From: Haliangium sp963772315 | Lineage (GTDB): Bacteria; Myxococcota_A; Polyangia; Haliangiales; Haliangiaceae | Reading direction: 5' to 3' | Assembly (NCBI GenBank): GCA_963772315.1 | Contig: CAVYWJ010000002.1 | Location: 496,001-560,000 of the forward strand | Length of the DNA: 64,000 bases | Shown here: positions 44,426 through 53,804 of the stretch, one piece after another | How the letters are laid out: each line of letters starts with the position of its first letter | Position numbering within the stretch: position 1 is the stretch's first letter | Notes under the pieces: model-generated | The model's input: only the letters and a program-made list of their open reading frames with translations | Database searches by the model: none | What the model was told of the DNA's origin: nothing | Program-made: the position numbers and the translations under genes

Positions 44426-45658
44426 TCAGCCCGGAGCCACGAGCAGGAGCCACGCCGTGCCGATCAGCGTGGTGATGACGGCCAGCGGCAGGCCGACGCG
44501 CAGGTACTCGAAGAAGCCGATGCCGCCGATGTCGCGCGCGCGCTCGGCCACGATGATGTTGGCCACCGAGCCGAGCAGCGTCAGGTTGCCGGCGAACGTC
44601 GACGCCATGGCCAGGAGCTCCCAGCCGAGCCTGGGATCGGGGAGCGTCGCCATCTGCTCGCGCACCACGAGGATGAAGGGGACGTTGGAGACGACGTTCG
44701 AGCCGACCAGGAAGATGGCCGACAGGCGCGCCCAGTCACCCGGCTCGCCCGTGCCCGCGGCCAGCGGAAAGCGCGCGAACAGCCACGCCGGCGCGCCGCT
44801 CTGGATGAACGCCTCCACGACCACGAACAGCCCGGAGAAGAACAGCAGCAGGGACCAGTCGATGTGGTCCCACAGCTCGCGGGTGTCGCGGCGATGCACC
44901 AGCATGAGGAGCACGAAGCCGGCCGCCGCAGCCCAGGCGAGGTGGGCGCCCAGGGTGTAGGCCACGGCCGTGGCCACGATGATCGCCAGCGTGACGCTGG
45001 TCTGCCGGCCGAGCAGCGGCCCGCGCGTGGGCTCGGCCGGCGCCAGGGCGTGAGCGCGCAGGTCCTTGCGAAAGTACAGCCACAGCAGGCCATGGTTGAC
45101 GAGCAGCCCGATCAGGGCCACGGGCCCGAGCAGCACCAGGTGCTCGCGATACGAGAGCTGGCCCAGGGCCGCGCACAGCATGTTCTGCGGATTGCCCACC
45201 AGCGTGGCCACGCTGCCGGTGTTGGACGCGGTGGCCAGCGCCAGGAGGAACGGCAGCGCGGGCAGGCGATGGCGCTGGATGAGGCGCACCACCAGCGGCG
45301 CGCCCAGCACGCACATGGCGTCGTTGGTGATGAAGGCGCTGAGCACGCCGCTGCCCCAGACCAGGCAGCCGAGCAAGCGTGCCGGCGTGCGCGCGAACGT
45401 GACCAGCGCGGACTCGAGCTCGCCAAAGAAGCCGTCGAGCACCAGGAACGCGCCCATGCCCATGACGCCGAACAGGAGCAGGATCGTGGCCCCATCGACC
45501 GCGCCCAGGGCCTCGTCCGGCGTGAGCACGCCGACCATGACGCAGGTGACTGCCCCGAGCAGCGCCCCTGCCGGCCGGTCGAAACCCAGCCACGACAGCC
45601 GCCGGAGCGAGATGATGAGATACGTCAGGGCAAAGATGATGATGCCGGTCGGGTTCAT
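44426..45658 (-). CDS. SLC13/ArsB-type anion permease
   Basis: About 410 residues with ten or more membrane helices. The ion-transporter superfamily hairpin motifs are visible (SAFITNDAMCVLGAPLVVRL, SNTGSVATLVGNPQNML, then NVVSNVPFILVV and NLTLLGSVANIIV). The GNP and SNVP motifs resemble ArsB, CitM and NhaD-like carriers. The substrate could be arsenite, citrate, sulfate or another anion; no ars genes are nearby. A start at 45658 (MNPTGIIIF) is favoured over 45670. Confidence 0.88.
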   Translation of the reverse strand: MNPTGIIIFALTYLIISLRRLSWLGFDRPAGALLGAVTCVMVGVLTPDEALGAVDGATILLLFGVMGMGAFLVLDGFFGELESALVTFARTPARLLGCLVWGSGVLSAFITNDAMCVLGAPLVVRLIQRHRLPALPFLLALATASNTGSVATLVGNPQNMLCAALGQLSYREHLVLLGPVALIGLLVNHGLLWLYFRKDLRAHALAPAEPTRGPLLGRQTSVTLAIIVATAVAYTLGAHLAWAAAAGFVLLMLVHRRDTRELWDHIDWSLLLFFSGLFVVVEAFIQSGAPAWLFARFPLAAGTGEPGDWARLSAIFLVGSNVVSNVPFILVVREQMATLPDPRLGWELLAMASTFAGNLTLLGSVANIIVAERARDIGGIGFFEYLRVGLPLAVITTLIGTAWLLLVAPG

Positions 45659-45820
45659 GCGCGCGTACACGTACAGGGGATAGCTTGTTAGGCCAGCGTC
45701 TAATACGTCACATCGAGACTCGCCGGCACGCTCCGAATTCGCGTCCCTGTGCTAACTCTTCGAACATACGGCAGACGCTTGCGCTGGGCGCAGGTATGGA
45801 TGCTGCATTGCCTGGATCCT

Positions 45821-45841
45821 CGGGAAGCACGGGACTTCCCG
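45821..45841 (+). promoter_or_regulatory. Leader hairpin just before the DUF2795 gene
   Basis: CGGGAAG-CACGGGA-CTTCCCG is a perfect 7-bp stem with a 7-nt loop, ending 6 nt before the AAGGAGG ribosome site (45848-45854). It could control translation or be a transcript-stabilising structure. Confidence 0.4.
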
Positions 45842-45859
45842 CCCACGAAGGAGGATTCC

Positions 45860-46165
45860 ATGGCAATGCGAAATGACTTCCAGCGAACCGGCTCATCGCG
45901 CCAGCGCGCGTCAAGCAGACGCAACCGGCAGAGCAGCCCGACCGACGTCGCAAGCGCCCTGCACGGGATCGATTTCCCCACCAGCAAGTCCGACCTCATC
46001 GCGTATGCCGACGAGCATGCGTGTGGAGAGACCGTCATCCGGGCCCTCGACCACTTGCCCGAGCGTGTGTACGAGAACATGGTCGAGGTGGAGCGGGATC
46101 TGACATCCGCCCAGCGGGATGACGGCCAGCCGCGCCGGGACCTGGGGGGCAACACCTTCCACTGA
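45860..46165 (+). CDS. DUF2795 family protein
   Basis: 101 residues. After a basic, Arg/Ser-rich N-terminus (about 30) comes ALHGIDFPTSKSDLIAYADE and RALDHLPERVYENMVEVERD, the DUF2795 pattern of small helical proteins, often linked to stress responses and suspected to bind nucleic acid. AAGGAGG ends 5 nt before the ATG. No partner gene is next to it. Confidence 0.85.
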   Translation: MAMRNDFQRTGSSRQRASSRRNRQSSPTDVASALHGIDFPTSKSDLIAYADEHACGETVIRALDHLPERVYENMVEVERDLTSAQRDDGQPRRDLGGNTFH

Positions 46166-46268
46166 ATGTCAGCCATTGCCAGCCATCTCGATGGATGGGC
46201 GGGGGCGCGGTCTGCGCAGCGCTGACCCGGCAGATCGCGCCTGTCTCCACCGCTGGTAGCCCGCTCGA

Positions 46269-47039
46269 TCAACGCCGCGTCGTGCGCTGCGCCCGGTGCG
46301 TCGCGCGCTGCGCCCGATGGGTCGCGCGCTGCGGCTTGGCCCTGCTGGAGCGCGCTTCCACGCGCGTCTTTGCCTTCTTCGCGTAATCGACGCGGGCCTC
46401 GAAGTGGAAGTGATCGTCGTGCGAGGCGGGATCATTGGCCGGCGTGAGCGCCAGGCGGAAGTCGCCGCTCTCGTTGACCACTCCCTCCACGGCCAGGAGC
46501 AGCTGGTCGTCGTTCAGGTAATCTTCTGCGATGTTGTGGGCCACCCCGGCGTCGTCGACGATGTCGCGGATGTCGATGGCCATGCCGAGGGCGTGACGGC
46601 TCAGCGCGCGCAGCTGCTTGCCGCCCGTGCGCACGCGCGTGTAGCGGTGGATGCTGGTGAAGCGGATCTGGCGCACGCCGAGCTCGTACAGCGCCGGCCC
46701 CTGCTCGGCCAGCGCCGCGGCCAGATGGCAATCCATCACGTGCGGCCCCTGGCGATACACCGACACCAGCTCGATGCCGCCAAGCTCCATGCTCGGCACC
46801 ACCACGGGCGTGACCACCTTGCGGGCCTTGGGCGCCTTGCGCCAGCGCACGCCGAGCTGGTCTAGCCGCGCCAGGCACTCTCGGCCGGTGCGCATCATCT
46901 CGGCGGTCGGCGGCCAGCTCCAACCATCAGGCATGTTGCTGTGACGTCGCTTGCGCTTGCCGGCGTGCGCCGGTCCGGCCGCAGACGCCACTGCGATCGC
47001 ACACAGGAGAGCCATGACGATTGCGAGTTGACGTGACAT
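46269..47039 (-). CDS. Extensin-like secreted peptidase-fold protein
   Basis: 256 residues. A signal peptide (MALLCAIAVASAAGPAHA) precedes an extensin-like C-terminal domain with the metal-site pattern SRHALGMAIDI and DDHFHFEARV and substrate-site Cys/His (MDCHLAAAL). The fold is related to D-Ala-D-Ala metallopeptidases (M15). The last 25 residues are a two-fold 7-residue repeat (RATHRAQ RATHRAQ). It is likely periplasmic, acting on cell wall. It is divergent from the kinase gene starting at 47230. Confidence 0.82.
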   Translation of the reverse strand: MSRQLAIVMALLCAIAVASAAGPAHAGKRKRRHSNMPDGWSWPPTAEMMRTGRECLARLDQLGVRWRKAPKARKVVTPVVVPSMELGGIELVSVYRQGPHVMDCHLAAALAEQGPALYELGVRQIRFTSIHRYTRVRTGGKQLRALSRHALGMAIDIRDIVDDAGVAHNIAEDYLNDDQLLLAVEGVVNESGDFRLALTPANDPASHDDHFHFEARVDYAKKAKTRVEARSSRAKPQRATHRAQRATHRAQRTTRR

Positions 47040-47229
47040 TGGCGCGAGAGTAGCGCACCTGGACGGATTGTGCTCGGAACCCGTCCAGACCGGTGTAACT
47101 CTGCGTCCTCGTTGAAAAAACCGTCTTGATCAGGGGCGCTTCGCTGGCCCGGCCAGCAGGCGGCGCGGGCGCCACAGCCGGAAGTTTCGGGTTAGGCATG
47201 AAACGGGGGTAGGGTGGAAAACGCACTTG

Positions 47230-50200
47230 ATGGAGAAAAAAAGTCCGAACAAAAACCCCTCTGTTGACACTGATCCGCCAGGAATGGCGTTCTCGTCCGA
47301 ATCAGGTGATTTGTTTCCCATTGCCTCGACCCTGGCCGACGGGGCGGGCAATGGTGTGCGACACAACAAAGCGCGGGGCGAGCACGACCACGCCGAAACC
47401 CTGGACGCGCTCCCCGGCGACGCCGGCGTGGACGCGGCCTTCCAGCCTCGGGACATCAGCGACCAGCTGGTCAAGTCCAGGGTCAGGTCGGCGCTGTTCC
47501 AGAAGCCGCGCCAGCCGCTCGAGATCAGCCGCTTCGTGCTGCTCGAGCGCATCGCCACCGGCGGCATGGGCGAAATCTACGCCGCCTACGACAGCCAGCT
47601 CGAGCGCAAGGTGGCCATCAAGCTGCTGCGCCCCGAGATGCGCACGACCAATGTCCGCGCCCGGCAGCGGCTCCTGCGCGAGGCGCAGACCCTGGCCCGC
47701 GTCTCCCATCCCAGTGTGGTCCATGTGTACGAGGCGGGCGAGACCGGCGATCAGGTCTACCTGGCCATGGAGCTCGTGCTCGGCGTTCCCCTGAACAGAT
47801 GGCTGGAGCAGTTCGACGCCGACCGGGAACGGCACTGGCAAGTGATTCTCGACAAGCTGGTCGCCGCGGGTCGGGGGCTGGCTGCGATCCACGACGCCGG
47901 TCTCCTGCACCGCGACTTCAAGCCGGCCAACGTGCTGGTGCGACCCGACGGTCGCGTGTGCGTCGTCGATCTGGGCCTGGCGCGCGCGTCCGCCGGGACG
48001 TCCGGGGCCACCGAGACCGCGGTCGACAGGCCAAGGTCGATCGCCGGCGAGCCGAATGACCGACCTGGCGACCCGGCTGGCGGCGCCCCCGACAGCAGGC
48101 CCGGCGACCGCAACGGCTTCGACGATCGGCTCACCATGACCGGCATGCTGGTGGGAACACCGGCCTACATGGCGCCGGAGCAGATCACTGGCGGCGTCGC
48201 CGATCATCGCAGCGACCAGTTCAGCTTCTGCGTCGCGCTGTACGAAGCGCTCTACGGGATCCGGCCGTTCCGCGGCCAGGACTTCACGACCCTGCGCAAC
48301 TCGGTCACCAGCGGCGAGATCATGGTGCCGCCGGCGCGTTCCCGGGTTCCCGGCTGGCTGTGGAAGGTGCTCGCGCGCGGACTGGCCAACCAGCCCAGCG
48401 ATCGCTATCCGAGCATGGCCGTGCTCCTGGCCGCGCTCGAACGGGTCGCGGTGCGCAAGCGACAGCGCTGGGTGGTGACGGCGGCGCTCCTCTGCGGGGG
48501 TGTCGTGGCCGGTAGCGCGGCGATGCTGGGCGTCCTGGAGGATAGAGGCGACGAATGTGCCGCCGCCGGGATGGGGCTGACCGACACCTGGAACCCATGG
48601 ATCAATGAGCGCATCCGCGCGGCCTTCTCCGTCACCCGGGAGCCCTACGCCGACGCCGTCTGGCAGAGCATCGAGCGTGGTATCGACCAGTACCAGCAGC
48701 GCTGGCAGCACGAGCGTGTGGCTGCGTGCCGTGCCACTCACGTGGACGAGATCCAGACCCACGACGAGCTGGTGCTGCGCAATCGCTGCCTGGACCAGCA
48801 GGCCGGACGCCTGAAGGTTCTCGTCGATCAGCTGGTGGACGCCGATGCCCGCCTGGTCGAGAACGCGCTCGCGGGCGTGACCTTCCTGGGCACACCCGAG
48901 ACCTGCAGCAACCTCCAGGCGCTCGCGCCGGCACCGCTCGCCTCGACGCTGCAACCAGCCGTCCAGGCCATGCGCGTGGGCTTCGACCAGGCCCACGTCC
49001 ATGCCATCGCCGGCGACTTCGAGCGCGCGCTGCAGCTCACCGAGAAGCAGCTCGCCGTGGCCCAGGCCATGGATGATCGGCCGGCCCTGGCCGAGGCGCT
49101 GTATCACCATGGTGCGATTCGCCTGGAGCGCAGCACCGACACCGACGTCGAGGAAGGCACCGAGGCCATGCTGCGCGCGCTCGATCTGGCCGAGGCCGCA
49201 GGTGACGACGCGCTGACGGCCGAGATCTGGAACACGCTGGTCCGTCACCGCGAGGGCAACCTGGCTGCCGGCCAGCTCGCCTTCTGGGCCCGGCGCGCGC
49301 TCGCAGCCACCGAACGCATCGGCGATCACGGCCTGCAGCGCGCCCAGGCCCTGCACAACCTCGGCACCGCGCTGTTCCGGCAAGGCGAGCACTATCCCCA
49401 GGCCGACCACCATCTCACCGAGGCCATCGAGCTGGCCGAGCGCGCGGGCGCGCCCACGCTGCTCGTGGTCGAGATGCTTCACGATCAGGCCAACGTCCAG
49501 CAGAAGCGGGCGCACTATCAGGACGCGCTCGCCTCCTACGAGCGCGCCCTGCGCCTGGCCCGCGCCGAGCTCGGCGAAGCGCATCCGCGCATGAGATCCC
49601 TGCGCCTGGACTTCTCGGATTTCCTGATCCAGACCGCCGAGCACGAATCCAGCGCCGGCGATCCCGGCATGCTGGCGCGCGCCCACGCCTACCTCGAGCA
49701 GGAACGCGCCCTGCGCGCCGAGCTGCACGGCCCCGAGAGCCCTCAGGTGGCCAAGGCGCACGTGCTCCTCGCCAACTACGAGATCCAGCGCCAGGCATTC
49801 CAGAGCGCCGAGCACCACCTGCAGCGCGCGCTATCGATCTACGAGCACGCGCGCGGCCCTCATCACGCAGACGTGGCCGAGCCGCTCATGGTCCTGGGCG
49901 CGGCCCTGTTCCACCAGGGTCGCTACGACGACGCTCTGCGCCACTGGCAGCGCGAGCGGGACATCCGCCTGACCGACGCCGGCGCGCAGCCCGAGACGCT
50001 CGGGGTCACCGAGACCAACATCGGCGAAGCGCTGCTCCGTCTCGGCCGCCACGGTGAAGCCCTGCAGGCATTCGACCGCGCGCGCAGCCAGTTCGAGCAA
50101 GCCACCGAAACCCATCCCGCGCACCTGGCGCTGCTCAACAAGGCGCGCGGCCAGGCGTTCCTCGGGCTGGGACGCCCGTACGAGGCCGTGGCCTATCTCG

Positions 50201-50409
50201 AAGCCGCGCTGCCGCTCTACCGCGTGCATACCATCGATCGCCTGGAGCTCGCAGATACGCTGTGGTCGCTGGCCCGCGCGCTGCGCGCCAGCGACCAGCA
50301 AACCAGCCCGCGCGCACGCGCCCTGGCCGAGGAGGCGCGCGGGATCTACGCCGCCGCCACGCAGTCACGCGCCCAGGCCGCCGAGATCGACGCCTGGCTG
50401 CGCCCTTGA
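47230..50409 (+). CDS. Membrane Ser/Thr protein kinase with TPR sensor region
   Basis: 1059 residues. A cytoplasmic kinase domain (about 98-395) has the glycine loop IATGGMGEIYAAYD, VAIKLLRPE, the catalytic HRDFKPANVLV, VVDLGLARA (DLG in place of DFG), TPAYMAPEQ and HRSDQFSF. A large insert rich in Asp/Arg/Pro lies before GTPAYMAPE. One membrane helix (WVVTAALLCGGVVAGSAAML) is followed by Cys-containing and TPR repeats (HNLGTALFRQGEHYPQADHH, ASYERALRLARAELGEAHPR). The start is the ATG at 47230. It is followed by an unknown gene and a sigma factor gene, a typical myxobacterial kinase-sigma module. Confidence 0.93.
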   Translation: MEKKSPNKNPSVDTDPPGMAFSSESGDLFPIASTLADGAGNGVRHNKARGEHDHAETLDALPGDAGVDAAFQPRDISDQLVKSRVRSALFQKPRQPLEISRFVLLERIATGGMGEIYAAYDSQLERKVAIKLLRPEMRTTNVRARQRLLREAQTLARVSHPSVVHVYEAGETGDQVYLAMELVLGVPLNRWLEQFDADRERHWQVILDKLVAAGRGLAAIHDAGLLHRDFKPANVLVRPDGRVCVVDLGLARASAGTSGATETAVDRPRSIAGEPNDRPGDPAGGAPDSRPGDRNGFDDRLTMTGMLVGTPAYMAPEQITGGVADHRSDQFSFCVALYEALYGIRPFRGQDFTTLRNSVTSGEIMVPPARSRVPGWLWKVLARGLANQPSDRYPSMAVLLAALERVAVRKRQRWVVTAALLCGGVVAGSAAMLGVLEDRGDECAAAGMGLTDTWNPWINERIRAAFSVTREPYADAVWQSIERGIDQYQQRWQHERVAACRATHVDEIQTHDELVLRNRCLDQQAGRLKVLVDQLVDADARLVENALAGVTFLGTPETCSNLQALAPAPLASTLQPAVQAMRVGFDQAHVHAIAGDFERALQLTEKQLAVAQAMDDRPALAEALYHHGAIRLERSTDTDVEEGTEAMLRALDLAEAAGDDALTAEIWNTLVRHREGNLAAGQLAFWARRALAATERIGDHGLQRAQALHNLGTALFRQGEHYPQADHHLTEAIELAERAGAPTLLVVEMLHDQANVQQKRAHYQDALASYERALRLARAELGEAHPRMRSLRLDFSDFLIQTAEHESSAGDPGMLARAHAYLEQERALRAELHGPESPQVAKAHVLLANYEIQRQAFQSAEHHLQRALSIYEHARGPHHADVAEPLMVLGAALFHQGRYDDALRHWQRERDIRLTDAGAQPETLGVTETNIGEALLRLGRHGEALQAFDRARSQFEQATETHPAHLALLNKARGQAFLGLGRPYEAVAYLEAALPLYRVHTIDRLELADTLWSLARALRASDQQTSPRARALAEEARGIYAAATQSRAQAAEIDAWLRP

Positions 50410-50477
50410 TGACACCGACCCGAGCATCCTGCTCGTCAACGTCGAACGGTACCCGCGCGGTACCAAGGAGGACCATC

Positions 50478-51002
50478 ATGTTGCACGTACTCAAGACCAC
50501 AGCAGAATCGGATCCGTCGAACGCACAGCCCGAGAACGCGAATCTTCCCAGCGCCGGCGTGCTCACCACGTATTCCACGGGCAACCTCTACGCCGTGACC
50601 GTCCAGTCCGGCACCCAGGTGATCAACCTGCGAGCGGGCGTGGTCGACGGCAACGTCGCCCTGTGGCTCGATCATGATGGCTCCGAGAAGAACTTCGGCG
50701 AACCCGACATCCTCGAGATCACGGGGCCGCCTGCAGTTGCCGGGGTGGAGCTTCGCATCCGCGACTTCACCATCGGCACCACGACCTACAAGGTGTCGGG
50801 CACGAACGACTCCGGCTGCCTGGCGGGTGCATGGCCGCGCTACGAGTGCGGGACCGAGACCGGCATCAAATGCGTCATGTCCAACCCGTCTGTCAGCGAC
50901 CAGGTGAACTGGATCAAGTTTACCATCGCAGCCGCGCCGCCCGCGGGGCATGCCGTGCCGGCGCCGCTCGACCCGATCGTCGTGATCAAGAAGGAAGGCT
51001 GA
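50478..51002 (+). CDS. Unknown protein between kinase and sigma factor genes
   Basis: 174 residues from an ATG preceded by AAGGAGG (50465-50471). No signal peptide. Sequence: MLHVLKTTAESDPSNAQPEN, then YSTGNLYAVTVQSGTQVINL, VALWLDHDGSEKNFG, VAGVELRIRDFTIGTTTYKV and two Cys (SGCLAGAWPRYECG, IKCVMS). It looks beta-rich. It is not a recognisable anti-sigma factor. Position suggests it is a target or output of the kinase-sigma module. Confidence 0.65.
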   Translation: MLHVLKTTAESDPSNAQPENANLPSAGVLTTYSTGNLYAVTVQSGTQVINLRAGVVDGNVALWLDHDGSEKNFGEPDILEITGPPAVAGVELRIRDFTIGTTTYKVSGTNDSGCLAGAWPRYECGTETGIKCVMSNPSVSDQVNWIKFTIAAAPPAGHAVPAPLDPIVVIKKEG

Positions 51003-51101
51003 GCCAGCACTGGCCAGCCAGCACCGGACGCGCTGCCGGCGAGGGGTTACATCCCCAAGCGAATATTTCGTACGACTGGCTACTATGATAGCCTATCTGG
51101 C

Positions 51102-51737
51102 ATGCACCCGGCAGACGTCGAGCTGCTCCAGGAGTGGCGCAATGGCGACATGGCAGCGGGCGAGATCTTGTTCGAGCGCTACTACGATCCCATCGCGCGC
51201 TTCTTTCGCGGCAAGGTGACCACGGACATTGCCGATCTGGTGCAGGAAACCTTTGTTGCCTGCGTGGAGGGGCGCGATCGGCTGCAGGAGGACGCCAGCT
51301 TTCGCGCGTACCTCTTCTCGGTCGCGCGCAACGTCCTGTGCGCCCACCTGCGCGACAAGTATCGCGACGACGCCATGGTCGATTTCGACGCCACGTCGGT
51401 GCAGGACCTGGCGCCCGGCCCGATCTCGCAGATCGTCAATCGCCACGAGCAGCGCCTGCTCCTGGAAGCCCTGCGCCGCATCCCGGTCAACTTCCAGATC
51501 CTGCTCGAGCTACGTTACTGGGAGCAGCTCAAGACCACGGACATCGCCGAGGCGCTGGGCGTACCGCACGGCACCGTGCGCAGCCGTCTGGCGCATGCGC
51601 GCAAGCTGCTCGACGAGGCCATGAGCACGATGGCCGATTCCGCGGCGCTGCTCGAGAGCACGCTGGCCAACTTCGAAGAGTGGGCCCTGCAGTGTCGCAA
51701 CCTCGATCTGGTCACCGACCCGGTATCGTCCGGCTGA
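51102..51737 (+). CDS. ECF-like sigma-70 family factor
   Basis: 211 residues. Region 2 is ILFERYYDPIARFFRGKV with DIADLVQETFVACVEG. Region 4 is LRRIPVNFQILLELRYWEQL with TDIAEALGVPHGTVRSRLAHARKLL. There is a C-terminal extension of about 30 residues. No anti-sigma gene with a zinc-binding or membrane signature lies beside it. Control by the kinase two genes upstream is a reasonable inference from similar myxobacterial modules. Confidence 0.9.
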   Translation: MHPADVELLQEWRNGDMAAGEILFERYYDPIARFFRGKVTTDIADLVQETFVACVEGRDRLQEDASFRAYLFSVARNVLCAHLRDKYRDDAMVDFDATSVQDLAPGPISQIVNRHEQRLLLEALRRIPVNFQILLELRYWEQLKTTDIAEALGVPHGTVRSRLAHARKLLDEAMSTMADSAALLESTLANFEEWALQCRNLDLVTDPVSSG

Positions 51738-51921
51738 TCTTCCGATGCATGGCGCTCCGCACGTCCGGGTCGCTGGCGTGCGGCGGATCGCAATTGTGCT
51801 GCGCGCACCCGTCTTCTATACTTCGCGACCCGCCGCAAGCGGTGATTGTTCTGACAAGAGCACCGACTCCGCGCGCTCGTCGAGCAGTCACGATCTCACA
51901 CACTCGAACAGGCATGAGAAC

Positions 51922-52131
51922 ATGAGCAACGAATCGGAAGATACCCAAATCTACAAGGTCGTCCTCAACCATGAGGAGCAGTACTCGATCTGGCCCGAGA
52001 ATCGAGAACCCCCCCTCGGATGGAACGATGCCGGAAAGACCGGGACCAAGGCCGAGTGCCTCGCGTACATCGAGGAGGTCTGGACGGACATGCGTCCGTT
52101 GAGCCTCCGGAAGAAGATGGAAGGGCAGTAA
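51922..52131 (+). CDS. MbtH-like protein (orphan)
   Basis: 69 residues. The MbtH signature is complete: VVLNHEEQYSIWPENREPPL, GWNDAGKTGTKAECLAYIEE and VWTDMRPLSLRK, with the three invariant Trp. MbtH proteins bind and activate adenylation domains of non-ribosomal peptide synthetases. No NRPS gene is in this window, so it acts in trans or has been left behind. It follows the sigma factor gene by 185 nt. Confidence 0.93.
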   Translation: MSNESEDTQIYKVVLNHEEQYSIWPENREPPLGWNDAGKTGTKAECLAYIEEVWTDMRPLSLRKKMEGQ

Positions 52132-52159
52132 CCCGCGCGACGCCGAGCTACCGCGCGCG

Positions 52160-52341
52160 CTGATCTGACTCTCCTTGGGCGGAAGCAGGCGCAGCGCCAG
52201 ATCGACCTCGCCGTGCGCGAGATCGGCCGGGCGATTGCCGGTGACGATCTCGATGACCAGCCCGGGGTAGCGCTTGCGCAGTTCCAGCAGCCCGAGCTGC
52301 ACCAGGCGGCTGGCCAGGCCCTCGGTCGTCGCGGATTGCGC
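52160..52341 (-). pseudogene. LysR-type regulator, effector-domain remnant
   Basis: Reads EGLASRLVQLGLLELRKRYP, then LVIEIVTGNRPADLAHGEVD and LALRL, the early effector-binding part of LysR regulators. There is no HTH region upstream; the frame merges into unrelated sequence on both sides. It abuts a propeller-gene fragment on the opposite strand. Confidence 0.6.
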
Positions 52342-52346
52342 GAGCC

Positions 52347-52598
52347 TGTTCGGCCTCGACGACGTCCGCGCCACGCCCGACGGCAAGCTCGTGTACGCGG
52401 TCAACTACGGCAACCGCATCGGCCTGGCCGGCCCCGACGGCAGCAACGAGACCCTGGCCCAGGGCAAGCCCCTCGACGGCCCCGCGTCGCTCGGTCCTGG
52501 CCACCCCCCTGCGCATCGTGGTCACCAACTCGTCGTTTGGCAGCTTCTTCACCGGCCAGGATACGTCACCCAGCCTGGTCACCTTGCCCATCGAGTGA
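52347..52598 (+). pseudogene. SMP-30/NHL-like propeller gene, 3' remnant
   Basis: Reads LFGLDDVRATPDGKLVYAVN, YGNRIGLAGPDGSNETLAQG, then after a one-base shift near 52492 VLATPLRIVVTNSSFGSFFT and a stop at 52596-52598. The propeller-like phrase TPDGKLVYAVN supports the assignment. There is no 5' part. Between this and the next gene at 52715 nothing else is seen. Confidence 0.5.
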
Positions 52599-52714
52599 CC
52601 GCGAGCGCCCGGCCTCACCTGCCCGGCCGTCTTCCGGGCCCGGCCAAGATACGCTAGGCTGTTCTTCTGCGCTCGCGCGTGCATCCCGGTGCGTCGCGCC
52701 CTGGCGGAACTGGT

Positions 52715-53800
52715 ATGACTCACGACCACGAGCACGGCCGGCCCGAGCACCGCACGAGGTCCGAGCACCACGCGCACGATGACCATCACGAGCACGATGA
52801 TCACGGGCACCAGCAGCATGCTCACGACCAGCACGCTGACGCGCATGACGATCATGGCCACAAAGACCGCCATGCACATCAGGGCCACGGACATGATCAC
52901 GGCCATGACCACGGCATGCTGTGGCAGTCGCCGGCCCGGCGCCTGGCCCTGGCGCTGGCCCTCACCCTGAGCTTCCTGGTCGTCGAGCTCGTCGCCGGGC
53001 TCATGTCGGGCAGCCTGGCCCTGCTGTCCGATGCCGGGCACATGTTCACCGACGCGGGCGCGCTGGCGCTGGCCCTGTTCGCCCAGAACCTCGCCACCCG
53101 CTCGCGCACCGAGCGTCGCACGTTCGGCTATCGCCGGGCCGAGATCCTGGCCGCCCTGATCAACGGCTCCGTGCTCGGCGTGACCGCGATCTGGATCATC
53201 GTCGAGGCGGTGCGCCGCTTCCGCGCGCCCACCGAGATCCACGGCATGTCCATGCTGATCGTGGCCAGCCTGGGCTTGATCGTGAACCTGTTCGCGGCCT
53301 GGCTGCTCGCGCACGGCCACTCCAACATCAACACCCGCGCAGCCGCTGCCCACGTGGCCTCGGACGCCGCGGGCTCGGTAGCGGCGATCATCGCGGCCGG
53401 GCTGGTGCTCGCGTTCGGCTGGCACAGCGCCGACGCCATCGCCTCGATCGCGATCTCGATCCTGATCTTCTGGGGCTCGTGGCGCCTGGTCAAGGAGTCC
53501 GTGGACGTGCTCATGGAGGGCACGCCCGCGGGCATCGACCTGAACGAGCTCGAGCAGACCATCCGCAGCGCGCCCGGCGTCTCCAGCGTGCACGACCTGC
53601 ACGTGTGGTGCATCTCCGACGGCTTCCCCGTGGTCACGGTGCACGTCGTGCTCGACGGCAGCGGCCACGGCACCGACGTCTCCCGGGCCGTGGCCTGGCG
53701 CATCCAGGAGCGCTTCGGCATCGAGCACGTCACCGTGCAGCCCGAGCCCCCGGTGACCAAGCTCGTGCCCGTCACCGCGCTGACCCGGCGCCGCGACTAG
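52715..53800 (+). CDS. CDF-family divalent metal exporter (CzcD/ZitB-like)
   Basis: 361 residues. The first 65 are extremely His/Asp-rich and metal-binding. Six membrane helices follow with LLSDAGHMFTDAGALALALF (the HxxxD site of helix 2) and AHVASDAAGSVAAIIAAG (the HxxxD site of helix 5), then a cytoplasmic ferredoxin-like domain (VSSVHDLHVWCISDG). CDF proteins export Zn2+, Co2+ or Cd2+ in exchange for protons. The ATG at 52715 is chosen over the GTG 36 nt upstream. Confidence 0.93.
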   Translation: MTHDHEHGRPEHRTRSEHHAHDDHHEHDDHGHQQHAHDQHADAHDDHGHKDRHAHQGHGHDHGHDHGMLWQSPARRLALALALTLSFLVVELVAGLMSGSLALLSDAGHMFTDAGALALALFAQNLATRSRTERRTFGYRRAEILAALINGSVLGVTAIWIIVEAVRRFRAPTEIHGMSMLIVASLGLIVNLFAAWLLAHGHSNINTRAAAAHVASDAAGSVAAIIAAGLVLAFGWHSADAIASIAISILIFWGSWRLVKESVDVLMEGTPAGIDLNELEQTIRSAPGVSSVHDLHVWCISDGFPVVTVHVVLDGSGHGTDVSRAVAWRIQERFGIEHVTVQPEPPVTKLVPVTALTRRRD

Positions 53801-53804
53801 CTCC

